Shown in pieces: positions 36,118 through 44,474 of a DNA stretch of 64,000 nt. The notes under the pieces are model-generated. The model saw nothing but the letters and a program-made list of their open reading frames with translations. It had not been told where the DNA came from and did not search any database. Position 1 is the stretch's first letter. Each line of letters opens with the position of its first letter. The DNA is taken from assembly GCF_002117915.1 (NCBI RefSeq), contig NZ_BDJB01000001.1:209183-273182 (forward strand). Direction: 5' to 3'. A program made the translations under genes and the position numbers. The DNA comes from Sphingomonas sp. TZW2008 (GTDB taxonomy: Bacteria; Pseudomonadota; Alphaproteobacteria; Sphingomonadales; Sphingomonadaceae).

Positions 36118-37563
36118 ATGGCTAGCCGTCCGTTCACGCTCTACGAGAAGGTCTGGGCCGCGCACGTCGTCGAGCGCCGCGACGACGGCACGTGCCTGAT
36201 CTACATCGATCGCCACCTCGTCCACGAGGTGACCAGCCCGCAGGCATTCGAGGGCCTGCGTGTTGCCGGCCGCCGTGTTCGCCGCCCCGATCTGACGCTG
36301 GCGGTGCCCGACCATAACCTCCCGACGACGGCGCGCGTCGACGCCGCGGGCGACGAACTACCGATCGCCGATCCCGACAGCGCGACGCAGCTTGCCGCAC
36401 TGCGCCGCAACGTCGCCGAATTTGGTGTGCCGTATATCGACGCGCTCGCCGCGGCGCAGGGCATCGTCCACGTCGTCGGGCCCGAGCAGGGCTTCACGCT
36501 GCCCGGCACGACGGTGGTCTGCGGCGACAGCCATACGTCGGCGCACGGCGCGCTGGGCGCGCTCGCCTTCGGGATCGGCACCAGCGAAGTCGAGCATGTG
36601 CTCGCGACGCAGACGCTGCTGCTCAGCCCGTCGAAGACGATGGAAGTGCGCGTCGAGGGCAAGCTCGGCTTCGGCGTCGGGCCAAAGGACGTGATCCTCG
36701 CGATCATCGGCCGGATCGGCGCGGCGGGCGGCACCGGCTACGTCATCGAATATACCGGCAACGTCATCCGCGAGATGTCGATCGAGGGGCGGCTGACGGT
36801 CGCCAACATGTCGATCGAGGCGGGCGCGCGCGCCGGCATGATCGCGCCCGACGACACGACCTTCGCGTACATCAAGGGCCGGCCGATGGCGCCGACGGGC
36901 GCGGACTGGGACAAGGCGGTGGCGTGGTGGCGCAGCCTGGCGAGCGACCCTGGCGCCGTCTACGACCGGACGGTCGTGATCGATGCAAACGAGATCGCGC
37001 CGGCGCTGACCTGGGGTACGAGCCCGGAGGACGTGGTGTCGATTACCGATACGGTGCCCGCGCCCGACAGTTTCGCCGACGCATCGAAGCGCGAGGCGGC
37101 GCGCAAGTCGCTCGACTATATGGGGCTGACGCCGGGTACGCGGCTGCAGGACGTGCCCGTGCAGCACGTCTTCATCGGATCGTGCACCAACAGCCGGATC
37201 GAGGATCTGCGCGCCGCCGCCGCGGTGGCGCAGGGGCGCCGCGTGGCGGACGGGGTGCGCGCGATGGTGGTGCCCGGATCGGGGCTGGTGAAGCGGCAGG
37301 CGGAGGCCGAGGGGCTCGACCGGATCTTCACTGGCGCAGGTTTCGAGTGGCGCGAGCCGGGTTGTTCGATGTGCCTGGCGATGAACCCCGACAAGGTGCC
37401 GCCGGGCGAGCGCTGCGCGTCGACCTCCAATCGCAATTTCGTTGGGCGGCAGGGGCCGGGTGCCCGCACGCACCTCCTCTCGCCCGCGATGGCGGCGGCG
37501 GCTGCGGTGACGGGGCGGCTCGCCGACGTGCGTGAATTGATGACCGAAACGGGGAATGCGTGA
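36118..37563 (+). CDS. leuC: 3-isopropylmalate dehydratase large subunit
   Basis: A 481-residue aconitase-family subunit of leucine synthesis that, with LeuD, isomerises 2-isopropylmalate to 3-isopropylmalate. The [4Fe-4S] ligands are Cys356 in IGSCTNSR and Cys416 and Cys419 in [10 protein letters not shown]. Substrate-binding stretches such as [14 protein letters not shown] and [15 protein letters not shown] are intact. The start at [11 protein letters not shown] is preferred over an ATG five codons earlier. The stop overlaps the start of a 35-residue coupled reading frame that precedes leuD. Confidence 0.97.
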   Translation: MASRPFTLYEKVWAAHVVERRDDGTCLIYIDRHLVHEVTSPQAFEGLRVAGRRVRRPDLTLAVPDHNLPTTARVDAAGDELPIADPDSATQLAALRRNVAEFGVPYIDALAAAQGIVHVVGPEQGFTLPGTTVVCGDSHTSAHGALGALAFGIGTSEVEHVLATQTLLLSPSKTMEVRVEGKLGFGVGPKDVILAIIGRIGAAGGTGYVIEYTGNVIREMSIEGRLTVANMSIEAGARAGMIAPDDTTFAYIKGRPMAPTGADWDKAVAWWRSLASDPGAVYDRTVVIDANEIAPALTWGTSPEDVVSITDTVPAPDSFADASKREAARKSLDYMGLTPGTRLQDVPVQHVFIGSCTNSRIEDLRAAAAVAQGRRVADGVRAMVVPGSGLVKRQAEAEGLDRIFTGAGFEWREPGCSMCLAMNPDKVPPGERCASTSNRNFVGRQGPGARTHLLSPAMAAAAAVTGRLADVRELMTETGNA

Positions 37564-37670
37564 TGAAGAAGGTGCTGGTGCTGCTGATCGCCGGATCGAT
37601 GCTGAGCGGCGTCGCCGCCTATGCCGCGATCGCCAAGCCGACGCTGCTGGCCAAGACGCGGCAGCACTGA
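37563..37670 (+). CDS. 35-residue hydrophobic microprotein between leuC and leuD
   Basis: A short reading frame beginning [16 protein letters not shown] and ending LLAKTRQH. Its ATG shares a base with the leuC stop (TGATG) and its TGA shares a base with the leuD ATG, so ribosomes could pass through all three genes. The N-terminus has two lysines followed by a ~18-residue hydrophobic stretch, like a signal anchor or a small membrane protein, with a basic tail. I do not recognise a family. It could be a genuine membrane microprotein or only a coupling device between leuC and leuD. Confidence 0.6.
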   Translation: MKKVLVLLIAGSMLSGVAAYAAIAKPTLLAKTRQH

Positions 37671-38308
37671 TGCAGGCGGTGCGCCAGGTATCGGGCCGCG
37701 CCTATCCGTGGGGCGCGAAGAACATCGATACCGATGTCATCATCCCGGCGCACTGGCTGAAGACGATCACGCGTGCAGGGCTTGGCCGCGGCGCGTTCGA
37801 GACGGTGCGCGCGCAGCCGGGCAACGTCTTCGACGATCCCGCCTATGCCGGCAGCCCGATCCTGATTGCAGGCGACAATTTCGGTTGCGGATCGAGCCGC
37901 GAGCACGCCGCCTGGGCGCTCGGCGACCTGGGGATCCGCGCGGTGATCGCGCCGAGCTTCTCCGACATCTTCTCGGGCAATGCGTTCAAGAACGGTATCA
38001 TACCCGTCGTTCTGCCGCAGGACGCGATCGACCGGCTGATCGAGGTGGTGAAGGCGTCGGGCGGCACCGAGGCGATCACCGTCGACCTCGAGACGATGAC
38101 GGTCACCACGCCCTTCCAGGATCGCTTCGTCTTCGCGCTGGACCCGTTCCGCCGGCAATGCCTGATGGAAGGGCTGGACGAGATCGGGCTGACGCTGGCA
38201 AGGGATACCGCGATTTCGAAATTTGAGGCGATGCTGGACGAGCATCGCCCGTGGATCGCGGGAGAGACTGATGCGAGCATTGCTGTCGAGGGCGCCGGGC
38301 GGACCTGA
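37670..38308 (+). CDS. leuD: 3-isopropylmalate dehydratase small subunit
   Basis: A 212-residue swivelling-domain subunit of isopropylmalate isomerase. Characteristic stretches are [37 protein letters not shown] and the hydrophobic [16 protein letters not shown]. Length is normal. It starts one base inside the stop of the microprotein. Its last 38 bases overlap the start of the quinone oxidoreductase gene in another frame. leuB and leuA are not in the window. Confidence 0.96.
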   Translation: MQAVRQVSGRAYPWGAKNIDTDVIIPAHWLKTITRAGLGRGAFETVRAQPGNVFDDPAYAGSPILIAGDNFGCGSSREHAAWALGDLGIRAVIAPSFSDIFSGNAFKNGIIPVVLPQDAIDRLIEVVKASGGTEAITVDLETMTVTTPFQDRFVFALDPFRRQCLMEGLDEIGLTLARDTAISKFEAMLDEHRPWIAGETDASIAVEGAGRT

Positions 38309-39272
38309 AACGCTGGAGATCGGCGAGCTGCCCGATCCGACGCCCAAGGCGGGCGAGGTGATCGTGGCGGTCAAGGCGTGCGCGATCAATTATCCCGACG
38401 TGCTGATCATCGAGGACAAGTATCAGTTCAAGCCGCCGCGCCCGTTCGCGCCGGGCGGCGAGATGTCGGGCGTGGTCGAGAGCGTCGGTGAAGGCGTGAC
38501 CGCGTGGAAGCCGGGCGACCGCGTGATGGGCAACACCGGCAACGGCGCGCTGGTCGAGAAAATCGCGGTGAAGGCCGACAACATCTACGCCATCCCCGAC
38601 GAGCGATCGTTCGAGGAAGGCGCGGCGATGCTGCTTACCTATGGCACGACGATCCACGCCCTGGTCGATCGCGGCGACATCAAGGAGGGCGAGACGCTGC
38701 TGGTGCTCGGCGCGGCGGGCGGCGTCGGCCTCGCGGCGGTCGAGCTTGGCAAGGCGTTCGGCGCGCGCGTCGTCGGCGCGGTGTCGAGCGAGGAAAAGGC
38801 ACAGGCGGTACGCGAGGCGGGCGCCGATGACGTGATCATCTACGGCCGTGCCCCCTTCTCGAAGGACGAGAGCAAGGCGCTGGCCGATACGTTCAAGGAG
38901 AAGGCGGGCAAGAACGGCTTCGACCTCGTCTACGACGCGGTCGGTGGCGATTATGCCGAGCCGGCGCTGCGATCGATGGCGTGGGAGGGGCGCTATCTGG
39001 TGATCGGCTTCCCCGCAGGCATCCCGAAGATCGCGCTCAACCTGACGCTGCTCAAGAGCTGCGACATCCGCGGCGTCTTCTGGGGCGCGCACGCGGCGCG
39101 CGAGCCGGAGCACAACCGCCAGAACATCCGCCGGCTGTTCGATCTGTGGCGCGAGGGCAAGATCGCTCCGCGCGTGACCGAAGTGTTCCCGTTCGAGAAG
39201 GGCGGCGAGGCGATCGCCAAGATGGCCGGGCGCGGGGCGATCGGCAAACTGGTGGTGCGCGTCGCGGGCTGA
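38271..39272 (+). CDS. Quinone oxidoreductase-like MDR dehydrogenase (zinc-free)
   Basis: A 333-residue medium-chain reductase of the NADPH:quinone oxidoreductase group. The GroES-like N-terminal half has [16 protein letters not shown]; the Rossmann half has [22 protein letters not shown] for NADPH binding, then [10 protein letters not shown]. The cysteines of structural and catalytic zinc sites are absent. It probably reduces quinones or enones in the cytoplasm. The start ([11 protein letters not shown]) lies inside the 3' end of leuD, implying co-transcription with the leu genes although the function is not in leucine synthesis. Confidence 0.88.
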   Translation: MRALLSRAPGGPETLEIGELPDPTPKAGEVIVAVKACAINYPDVLIIEDKYQFKPPRPFAPGGEMSGVVESVGEGVTAWKPGDRVMGNTGNGALVEKIAVKADNIYAIPDERSFEEGAAMLLTYGTTIHALVDRGDIKEGETLLVLGAAGGVGLAAVELGKAFGARVVGAVSSEEKAQAVREAGADDVIIYGRAPFSKDESKALADTFKEKAGKNGFDLVYDAVGGDYAEPALRSMAWEGRYLVIGFPAGIPKIALNLTLLKSCDIRGVFWGAHAAREPEHNRQNIRRLFDLWREGKIAPRVTEVFPFEKGGEAIAKMAGRGAIGKLVVRVAG

Positions 39273-39275
39273 TGC

Positions 39276-39309
39276 GCAGGCGCCCGTCGTCTGGCGCGAG
39301 GGCGCTTGC
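39276..39309 (+). terminator. Possible terminator after the oxidoreductase gene
   Basis: GCAGGCGCCC and GGGCGCTTGC can pair (10 bp with one G-T wobble) around a 14-base loop, starting 3 bases after the stop codon. No T run follows, so it may only stabilise the transcript end. Confidence 0.4.
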
Positions 39310-39418
39310 AGGACGCACGCGTGCTTAGGCGTGGCGAGGTGCGCGGGTGCGACGCCGTACGTGTTGCGTCGCGTCCCCGCCGCACCTATCCCGTCGCCAA
39401 ACAGGAGCACGCACACCC

Positions 39419-39742
39419 ATGACGACCTTCGACGATCGCGAACGTGCCTTCGAAGCCAAGTTTGCGCATGACGAGGAAATGGCGTTCCGCGTCGTCGCGC
39501 GGCGCAACCGGCTGCTCGGCCAATGGGCGGCCGAGCTGATGAAGCTGACGCCGGAGGAGGCCGACGCCTATGCCAAGACGGTGGTCCACGCCGATCTGGA
39601 AGAGGCGGGCGACGGCGACGTGGTGCGCAAGGTGTTCGGCGATCTGAGCGCAGCGGGGATCGAGATCGACGAGGCGGCAGTACAGGCGGCGCTCGACGAG
39701 CAGACGGTGGCGGCGCGCCGCCAGCTGATGGAGCTGAAGTAA
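39419..39742 (+). CDS. DUF1476 protein, F1-ATPase inhibitor zeta-like
   Basis: A 107-residue helical protein of the DUF1476 family, shown in Paracoccus to be the zeta inhibitor subunit of the F1Fo-ATPase. The N-terminal helix FDDRERAFEAKFAHDEEM, the inhibitory element in that family, is intact, followed by RNRLLGQWAAELM and a C-terminal four-helix core. It would block ATP hydrolysis in the cytoplasm when the proton gradient falls. AGGAG precedes the ATG. It is followed by bolA and a monothiol glutaredoxin, a conserved grouping in alphaproteobacteria. Confidence 0.87.
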   Translation: MTTFDDRERAFEAKFAHDEEMAFRVVARRNRLLGQWAAELMKLTPEEADAYAKTVVHADLEEAGDGDVVRKVFGDLSAAGIEIDEAAVQAALDEQTVAARRQLMELK

Positions 39743-39743
39743 C

Positions 39744-39977
39744 ATGCCGATGGCGGCGGACGAGATCGCCGCGCTGATCCGTGCCGGCATTCCCGATGCC
39801 GAGGTCGAGATCACCGACCTGGCGGGCGACGGCGATCATTATGCCGCAAAGGTGACCGCCGCGTCCTTTGCGGGCATGCCGCGCGTGAAGCAGCACCAGG
39901 CGGTCTATGCCGCGTTGGGCGGGCGGATGGGCGGTGTGCTCCACGCCTTGCAGTTGACCACCGCCGTGCCGAAGTAA
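39744..39977 (+). CDS. BolA family protein
   Basis: A 77-residue BolA-like protein (IbaG/BolA2 type). The family core is visible as EVEITDLAGDGDHYAAKVTA and a following PRVKQHQAVYAAL helix, which carries the invariant histidine that binds a [2Fe-2S] cluster shared with a monothiol glutaredoxin. It begins one base after the DUF1476 stop, and the Grx4 gene follows after 33 bases, so the two likely partners are encoded together. Confidence 0.92.
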   Translation: MPMAADEIAALIRAGIPDAEVEITDLAGDGDHYAAKVTAASFAGMPRVKQHQAVYAALGGRMGGVLHALQLTTAVPK

Positions 39978-40010
39978 CCGGCTGCAGCAGTTTTCCCGCG
40001 AGGACCGACC

Positions 40011-40337
40011 ATGACCGACGACACGAACGCCCGCATTGACGCGGTGGTGAAGAACAACCCGATCGTGCTTTTCATGAAGGGCAGCCCGCTGTTCCCGCAG
40101 TGCGGCTTTTCGAGCCGGGCGGTGGCGATCCTCAACCATCTCGACGCCGAGTTCGAGAGTGTCGACGTGCTGCAGGACCAGGGCATCCGCCAGGGCATCA
40201 AGGCCTATTCGGACTGGCCGACGATCCCGCAGCTCTACGTCAACGGCGAGTTCGTTGGCGGATCGGACATCATGATGGAAATGTACGAGAGCGGCGAGCT
40301 CGCTGATCTGGTGAAGGGCACCGCCAAGGCCGAATGA
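40011..40337 (+). CDS. grxD: Monothiol glutaredoxin (Grx4/GrxD family)
   Basis: A 108-residue single-domain glutaredoxin with the CGFS active site at Cys31-Ser34 (FPQCGFSSRAV), plus the glutathione-binding WPTIPQLYVNGEFVGGSDI segment. Proteins of this type carry glutathione-ligated [2Fe-2S] clusters and deliver them with BolA. The preceding bolA gene supports this role. It should be cytoplasmic. Confidence 0.96.
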   Translation: MTDDTNARIDAVVKNNPIVLFMKGSPLFPQCGFSSRAVAILNHLDAEFESVDVLQDQGIRQGIKAYSDWPTIPQLYVNGEFVGGSDIMMEMYESGELADLVKGTAKAE

Positions 40338-40346
40338 GCCGGGTGC

Positions 40347-40384
40347 GGGCGGGCGTCGCGAGATCGAAGAAGCGACACCCGCCC
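40347..40384 (+). terminator. Terminator-like hairpin after grxD
   Basis: GGGCGGGCGTCGC and GCGACACCCGCCC form a 13-bp stem with one mismatch around a 12-base loop, 10 bases after the grxD stop. No T run follows. Confidence 0.5.
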
Positions 40385-40423
40385 ACTGAAGCGTAACCAC
40401 GCTCGGTACGCGGACAATTATGC

Positions 40424-40457
40424 ACTCACCGTGCCAATCGCGGAGAGTGGCGGTTTT
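40424..40457 (+). repeat. Short intergenic repeat, copy A
   Basis: The segment begins ACTCACCGTGCCAATCG and continues into a G-rich then T-rich end. Its first 17 bases match 16 of 17 positions of a second copy at 44312, and the rest is loosely alike (both reach a G-rich stretch followed by TTT). The two copies are in the same orientation and lie on either side of the blaI-blaR1-MBL-DUF4230 block. Confidence 0.45.
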
Positions 40458-40576
40458 CCGGCGGCTCGACAGGTTAACGCGTCCGACAGCCCACACGTGG
40501 CTGTAAAAACAACCGACGGTTTTTCCGGCACTTGGCGCCCTTGGCGGCGCGAGCCGGCTACGCGCCAGACCGCGTA

Positions 40577-40615
40577 TTGACTACGCTTGTAATCGGTGTA
40601 ACTACAGCTGTAGTT
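40577..40615 (+). promoter_or_regulatory. Putative blaI promoter with tandem BlaI/CopY-type operators
   Basis: A perfect 16-base palindrome AACTACAGCTGTAGTT (40600-40615) contains the TACA-n2-TGTA core recognised by BlaI/MecI/CopY repressors. A second, imperfect copy GACTACGCTTGTAATC lies at 40579-40594, two helical turns upstream. A -35-like TTGACT (40577) and a -10-like TAACTA (40599) with 16-base spacing overlap both boxes, so binding would block transcription. The site is 15 bases before the blaI start, which points to autoregulation. Confidence 0.75.
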
Positions 40616-40629
40616 GCAGGAGACGAGTC

Positions 40630-40998
40630 GTGGCCGAACGGATCAGCGATGCCGAGCATGCGGTGATGGAAGTGCTGTGGGACGAGAGCCCGCTCACCGC
40701 GCAGGATGTCGCCGAGCGCGTCGATCCGGCGCGCGGCTGGAGCGCCAACACCGTCAAGACGCTGCTCGGCCGCCTGCTCGCCAAGAGTGCGATCAGCCAC
40801 GAGGAGGACGGGCGCCGGTATCTCTATCGGCCTGCAGTTGAGCGCGGCGACTATGTCGCTGGTGAATCGCGGCGGCTGATCGATCGGCTGTTCGGCGGCA
40901 AGCTGACCCCGCTGGTCGCGCACCTTGCCGAGCGTGACGAACTGTCGGCGCAGGACATCGCCGAGATCGAGACCTTGCTCAAGGCGCTGAAACAGTGA
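40630..40998 (+). CDS. BlaI/MecI/CopY family repressor
   Basis: A 122-residue winged-helix repressor of the BlaI family. The DNA-binding part has ERISDAEHAVMEVLWDESPLTAQDV and WSANTVKTLLGRLLAKSAI with the recognition helix; the C-terminal helices form the dimer. In partner systems the metallopeptidase BlaR1 triggers repressor cleavage. The start is GTG at 40630 with AGGAG upstream. A matching palindromic operator overlaps its promoter. The stop overlaps the next gene, a BlaR1-like peptidase, by 4 bases. Confidence 0.93.
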   Translation: MAERISDAEHAVMEVLWDESPLTAQDVAERVDPARGWSANTVKTLLGRLLAKSAISHEEDGRRYLYRPAVERGDYVAGESRRLIDRLFGGKLTPLVAHLAERDELSAQDIAEIETLLKALKQ

Positions 40999-42593
40999 GC
41001 GGGCTGATCTATGCCGGCGGGGTCGCCTGGCTGGTCGAGGCGATCGCGGGGAGCGCGGTGATGATCGCGCTCGTCCTGCTGCTGCGCGCGCCGGTGCGCC
41101 GCGCGTTCGGCGCGCCGGTCGCGTACGCCCTGTGGGCGCTGCCGCTGCTACGCCTACTGCTGCCGCCGCTGCCGCAGGGCCTGCGCGCGCAAGTCGCCGC
41201 GCCGCTGCCGGCGCCGCTTGCGGACGTCGGGCAGCAGGTGACGGTGTTCATCGTTCCGGCCGCGGTCGATGGCCCAGCGACCTCGTGGTTGACGCCGGGT
41301 CTCGCGCTTGCGCTGGTTTGGGGCGTCGGCGCGGCGGCATTCATCGGCTGGCATGTCCTGTCCTACGCGCGGTTCCGGCAGCGGCTGCTGCGGCAGGCGA
41401 CGACGATCGACCGGGTGGATGGCATCACGATCGTCGAGAGCGCCGCGGCGGCGGGGCCGCTCGCCTTTGGTGTCGCGCACCGTTTCGTCGCCTTCCCACG
41501 CGACTTCGCGGCGCGCTACGACGCTGACGAGCGCGGGCTCGCGCTGGCGCACGAACTCGGCCACCACCAGCGCGGCGACTTGGTCGCGAACTGGTTCGCC
41601 CTGGCGATGCTGGCGCTGCACTGGTTCAACCCGCTCGCCTGGTACGCATTTCGCGCCTTCCGCGCCGACCAGGAGATGGCCAACGACGCGCGCGTGCTGG
41701 CACGGCTCGGGCGGGGTGCGCGCCACGCCTATGCCTGCGCGATCGTCAAGGCGGCGCACGGCGGCGCGATCGCGGCGGCCTGCCATCTCCATACCGTCGA
41801 CGACCTGAAGGGGCGGCTGCGGATGCTGGGGATGGGCGGCGTGTCCCGAGCGCGTGCCTGGTCGGGCCTTGCCGGCGTCGCGGCGACCGGCGCGGCGGCG
41901 CTGGCGCTGACCGCGTCGGGAACACAGGCGGCCGAGCGGGTGCGTGCAAGCGTCGCCAAGGCCGCCGACGCGACGCTACCCGACGTGTTGCCGCGCGTTC
42001 TGCCACAGATCGTACCGCCGCACGCCGCCGAAGCGAAATCGGTCCGCGTCGTCGTCGAGCAGGACGGGCGGCGGACGGTGTACAAGGGCAAGGCGGCGGA
42101 GGCGTGGATCGCGGCCAATCCGGTGCCGGCGCCGCCCGTGCCGCCGGTATCCCCGACGGTGACGGCACCGGCGGCTCCGCCCGCGCCGGCCGGCGTCGCC
42201 AGCGTGCCGGTGCCCCCGACGCCCGCCGTGCCGCCCGCCCCGCGTGTGATGCTGCACGGCGGTGCGATGACAGTGAACGTGCCCGAGGTGCGCTCGGGGA
42301 ATTGCGGCGGCGCGGTCGAACAGCCCGTCGTCGAGCGTCGCGTCGAGAACGGGCGTGAGCGCATCACGATCTGCAACGATCGCATCGCCCGCACCGCCGC
42401 GCGTGCGCAGGCCGCGTCGGCGCAGGCGGCGCGCGCGCATGGCCGCGCGATGGCGAGCGCCGGGCGATCGATGCACGCGGCGCGCGCCGCGATCCTCGCC
42501 AATCCGCATCTGTCGGCCGATCAGCGCGACGCTGCGCTCGACGGCCTGGATGCAGAGATCGACCGGACGGAGGACGAGCACGACCGCTGGTAG
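40995..42593 (+). CDS. BlaR1-like M56 family membrane metallopeptidase
   Basis: A 532-residue membrane zinc peptidase of the M56 family. Helices at residues ~10-30, ~45-60 and ~100-122 surround the cytoplasmic peptidase loop with HELGH (His186, Glu187, His190), and a further helix lies near residue 300. The C-terminal region is not a penicillin-binding sensor domain: it is a proline/alanine-rich linker (about 370-420) and a domain with RITICNDRIARTAAR and a charged helical end. It therefore probably senses something other than a beta-lactam, or senses through the membrane part. Its start overlaps the blaI-like stop, so the two form a regulator pair. Confidence 0.88.
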   Translation: MSGLIYAGGVAWLVEAIAGSAVMIALVLLLRAPVRRAFGAPVAYALWALPLLRLLLPPLPQGLRAQVAAPLPAPLADVGQQVTVFIVPAAVDGPATSWLTPGLALALVWGVGAAAFIGWHVLSYARFRQRLLRQATTIDRVDGITIVESAAAAGPLAFGVAHRFVAFPRDFAARYDADERGLALAHELGHHQRGDLVANWFALAMLALHWFNPLAWYAFRAFRADQEMANDARVLARLGRGARHAYACAIVKAAHGGAIAAACHLHTVDDLKGRLRMLGMGGVSRARAWSGLAGVAATGAAALALTASGTQAAERVRASVAKAADATLPDVLPRVLPQIVPPHAAEAKSVRVVVEQDGRRTVYKGKAAEAWIAANPVPAPPVPPVSPTVTAPAAPPAPAGVASVPVPPTPAVPPAPRVMLHGGAMTVNVPEVRSGNCGGAVEQPVVERRVENGRERITICNDRIARTAARAQAASAQAARAHGRAMASAGRSMHAARAAILANPHLSADQRDAALDGLDAEIDRTEDEHDRW

Positions 42594-42676
42594 GATGCCG
42601 CGTCGCTTCGCCGCGGCGGGGCGCGGCGCGCGCGATCGTCCTTGTCTTCCCCGACGTTAGCCGCCATCTGCCGCGC

Positions 42677-43540
42677 ATGGACGCGCCGCCCACCGGTATA
42701 CCGATCCAGCTCGAACCGCTGGTCACCCGCGTGCTGGCGCCCAATGCGTCGCCCTATACCTACACCGGCACGCAGACGCATATCGTCGGCGCGCGCGATC
42801 TCGCGATCATCGATCCCGGCCCGGCGGACGATGCGCATCACGCAGCAATGCTGGCGGTGGTCGCGGGGCGGCCGGTGCGCGCGATCGTCATCACGCACCA
42901 TCATCGCGATCACAGCCCCGGTGCGCCGCGGCTCAAGGCGGAGCTAGGCGCGCCGATCGTCGGCGCCGCGCCGTTCGCGCTGGAGGACGACGGGCCAAGG
43001 TCCGACGCGTCGTTCGATCACGATTACGCGCCCGACCGCGTGCTGGCCGAAGGCGAGACGATCGCGGGCGAGGGGTGGACGCTGGAGGCGTTCGCGACCC
43101 CCGGTCACACGTCGAACCACCTCGCCTTTGCACTGCGGGAGAGCAAGGCGCTGTTCCCTGGCGACCACGTGATGGGCTGGGCGACGAGCGTCGTCTCGCC
43201 ACCCGACGGCGACATGACCGCCTATATGGCGAGCCTCGAGAAGCTGATCGATCGCGACGACCGAATCTATTATCCCGGCCACGGCGAGGCGATCGAGAAG
43301 CCGCAGCGGCTGGTGCGTGGCCTCCTTGGCCACCGCAAGCAGCGCGAGGGTCAGATCCTGCGCCTGCTGCGCAGCGGCACGCAAGCGATCCCGGCGATGG
43401 TCGAGAAGATGTACGTCGGCGTCGACAGGCGGCTGTATCCTGCCGCCGAGCGATCGGTGCTGGCGCATCTCATCGATCTGGAGCGGCGCGGGTTCGTGCA
43501 CGCACGCGGCGATGCGTGGGATGTCGCGGGCGCCGCGTGA
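42677..43540 (+). CDS. MBL-fold hydrolase, LACTB2-like
   Basis: A 287-residue metallo-beta-lactamase-fold protein with HHRDH metal ligands at His74, His76, Asp78 and His79, then ATPGHTSNH and YYPGHGEAI. The C-terminal ~70 residues form a winged-helix-like tail (LRSGTQAIPAMVEKMYVGVD), the pattern of LACTB2/BLACT_WH proteins, some of which are endoribonucleases. It is not a secreted beta-lactamase: there is no signal peptide. It follows the BlaR1-like gene by 83 bases and its stop overlaps the next start. Confidence 0.9.
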   Translation: MDAPPTGIPIQLEPLVTRVLAPNASPYTYTGTQTHIVGARDLAIIDPGPADDAHHAAMLAVVAGRPVRAIVITHHHRDHSPGAPRLKAELGAPIVGAAPFALEDDGPRSDASFDHDYAPDRVLAEGETIAGEGWTLEAFATPGHTSNHLAFALRESKALFPGDHVMGWATSVVSPPDGDMTAYMASLEKLIDRDDRIYYPGHGEAIEKPQRLVRGLLGHRKQREGQILRLLRSGTQAIPAMVEKMYVGVDRRLYPAAERSVLAHLIDLERRGFVHARGDAWDVAGAA

Positions 43541-44286
43541 CGGGGCGGGAGCCCGGTAGCACCGGCGCGCGCGGGCGCGGGCTGATCGACGGGCGCGGGT
43601 TTGCGCTTGCCGCGATCGGGCTCGCGGTCGCCTTTGCGATCGTCGTCGGCACGCTTGCCGCCTATCGCTGGTGGAGCGACCGCCACGTCGTGGCAACCGA
43701 CGACGGCGGGCTCGCGGTGGCGCAGGTCGTCGCGGCGACGCTCCACACCAGCGCCGAGCTGCGCGTCAGCCGTCTGTCGGGCACGGTGCAGGCGACCGGC
43801 GCGACGAGCCGGTTGTGGGGCTGGCTGGCCTCCTCGCGCGTCGTCAAGGCGCCGTTCGACGTCGACTATTTCGTCGAGGTGCGCGATCTCGACGCCGGCG
43901 ATTTCCGCTATGATCCAGCGGCGCGCGTGCTCGTGGTGGAGGTGCCCGACGTCGTCGTCGGCGCGCCCAACATCGACGAGGCGCGGATCACGCTCGACCA
44001 GACCTCGGGCGTCTACGTCTCGCGCGATGCGATGGCCGAACTGCAGCGCAAGGTGTCGGGCACGGCGCGCGGTGTCGTCGAACGGCGCGCACGCGATCCG
44101 CAGAACATTGCCAAGGCGCGCGAGAACGGCCGCGTCGCACTCGCTCGCCTGTTCGGCGGCGCGCTGGGCGCAGCGGGGCTGCCGGTGCGGGTCGAGGTGC
44201 GCTACGCCGGCGAAGCGGGGCCACGCGACGGCGAGCGGTGGGACGTCAGCCGCAGCTTGGAGGACGTGCTGGGCAACGCCCGCTGA
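43537..44286 (+). CDS. DUF4230 membrane-anchored protein
   Basis: A 249-residue protein with one N-terminal transmembrane helix (GFALAAIGLAVAFAIVVGTL) and a periplasmic DUF4230 domain with segments such as APFDVDYFVEVRDLDAGDF and VLVVEVPDVVVGAPNIDE. The function of the family is unknown. The GTG start overlaps the MBL hydrolase stop (GTGA), indicating translational coupling. It is the last gene of the block flanked by the two intergenic repeats. Confidence 0.82.
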   Translation: MTGREPGSTGARGRGLIDGRGFALAAIGLAVAFAIVVGTLAAYRWWSDRHVVATDDGGLAVAQVVAATLHTSAELRVSRLSGTVQATGATSRLWGWLASSRVVKAPFDVDYFVEVRDLDAGDFRYDPAARVLVVEVPDVVVGAPNIDEARITLDQTSGVYVSRDAMAELQRKVSGTARGVVERRARDPQNIAKARENGRVALARLFGGALGAAGLPVRVEVRYAGEAGPRDGERWDVSRSLEDVLGNAR

Positions 44287-44311
44287 GCACGGAGCGCTGA
44301 CTGGCGTGGGT

Positions 44312-44342
44312 ACTCACCGTGCGAATCGTCGGTAGCGGGTTT
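44312..44342 (+). repeat. Short intergenic repeat, copy B
   Basis: It begins ACTCACCGTGCGAATCG and differs from copy A (40424) at one base over the first 17. It lies 26 bases after the DUF4230 stop, in the same orientation as copy A. Confidence 0.45.
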
Positions 44343-44474
44343 ATCGCCTCGGCGACGCGTCTACCGGAAGCGGATACACGGCCGCCGTTTCCAGACGGGT
44401 CGTACGGCCCTGGGCGCAATAGGCGCGGCTAAAGCAATGTGATATGATCCGTGCTCATCGGGGGGGGATTTCCG

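Noticed and set aside
40630..43540. BlaI, BlaR1 and an MBL-fold protein as a beta-lactam resistance cluster
   Set aside because: The MBL protein has no signal peptide and has a LACTB2-type C-terminal domain, and BlaR1 lacks a penicillin-binding sensor, so beta-lactam resistance is not supported.
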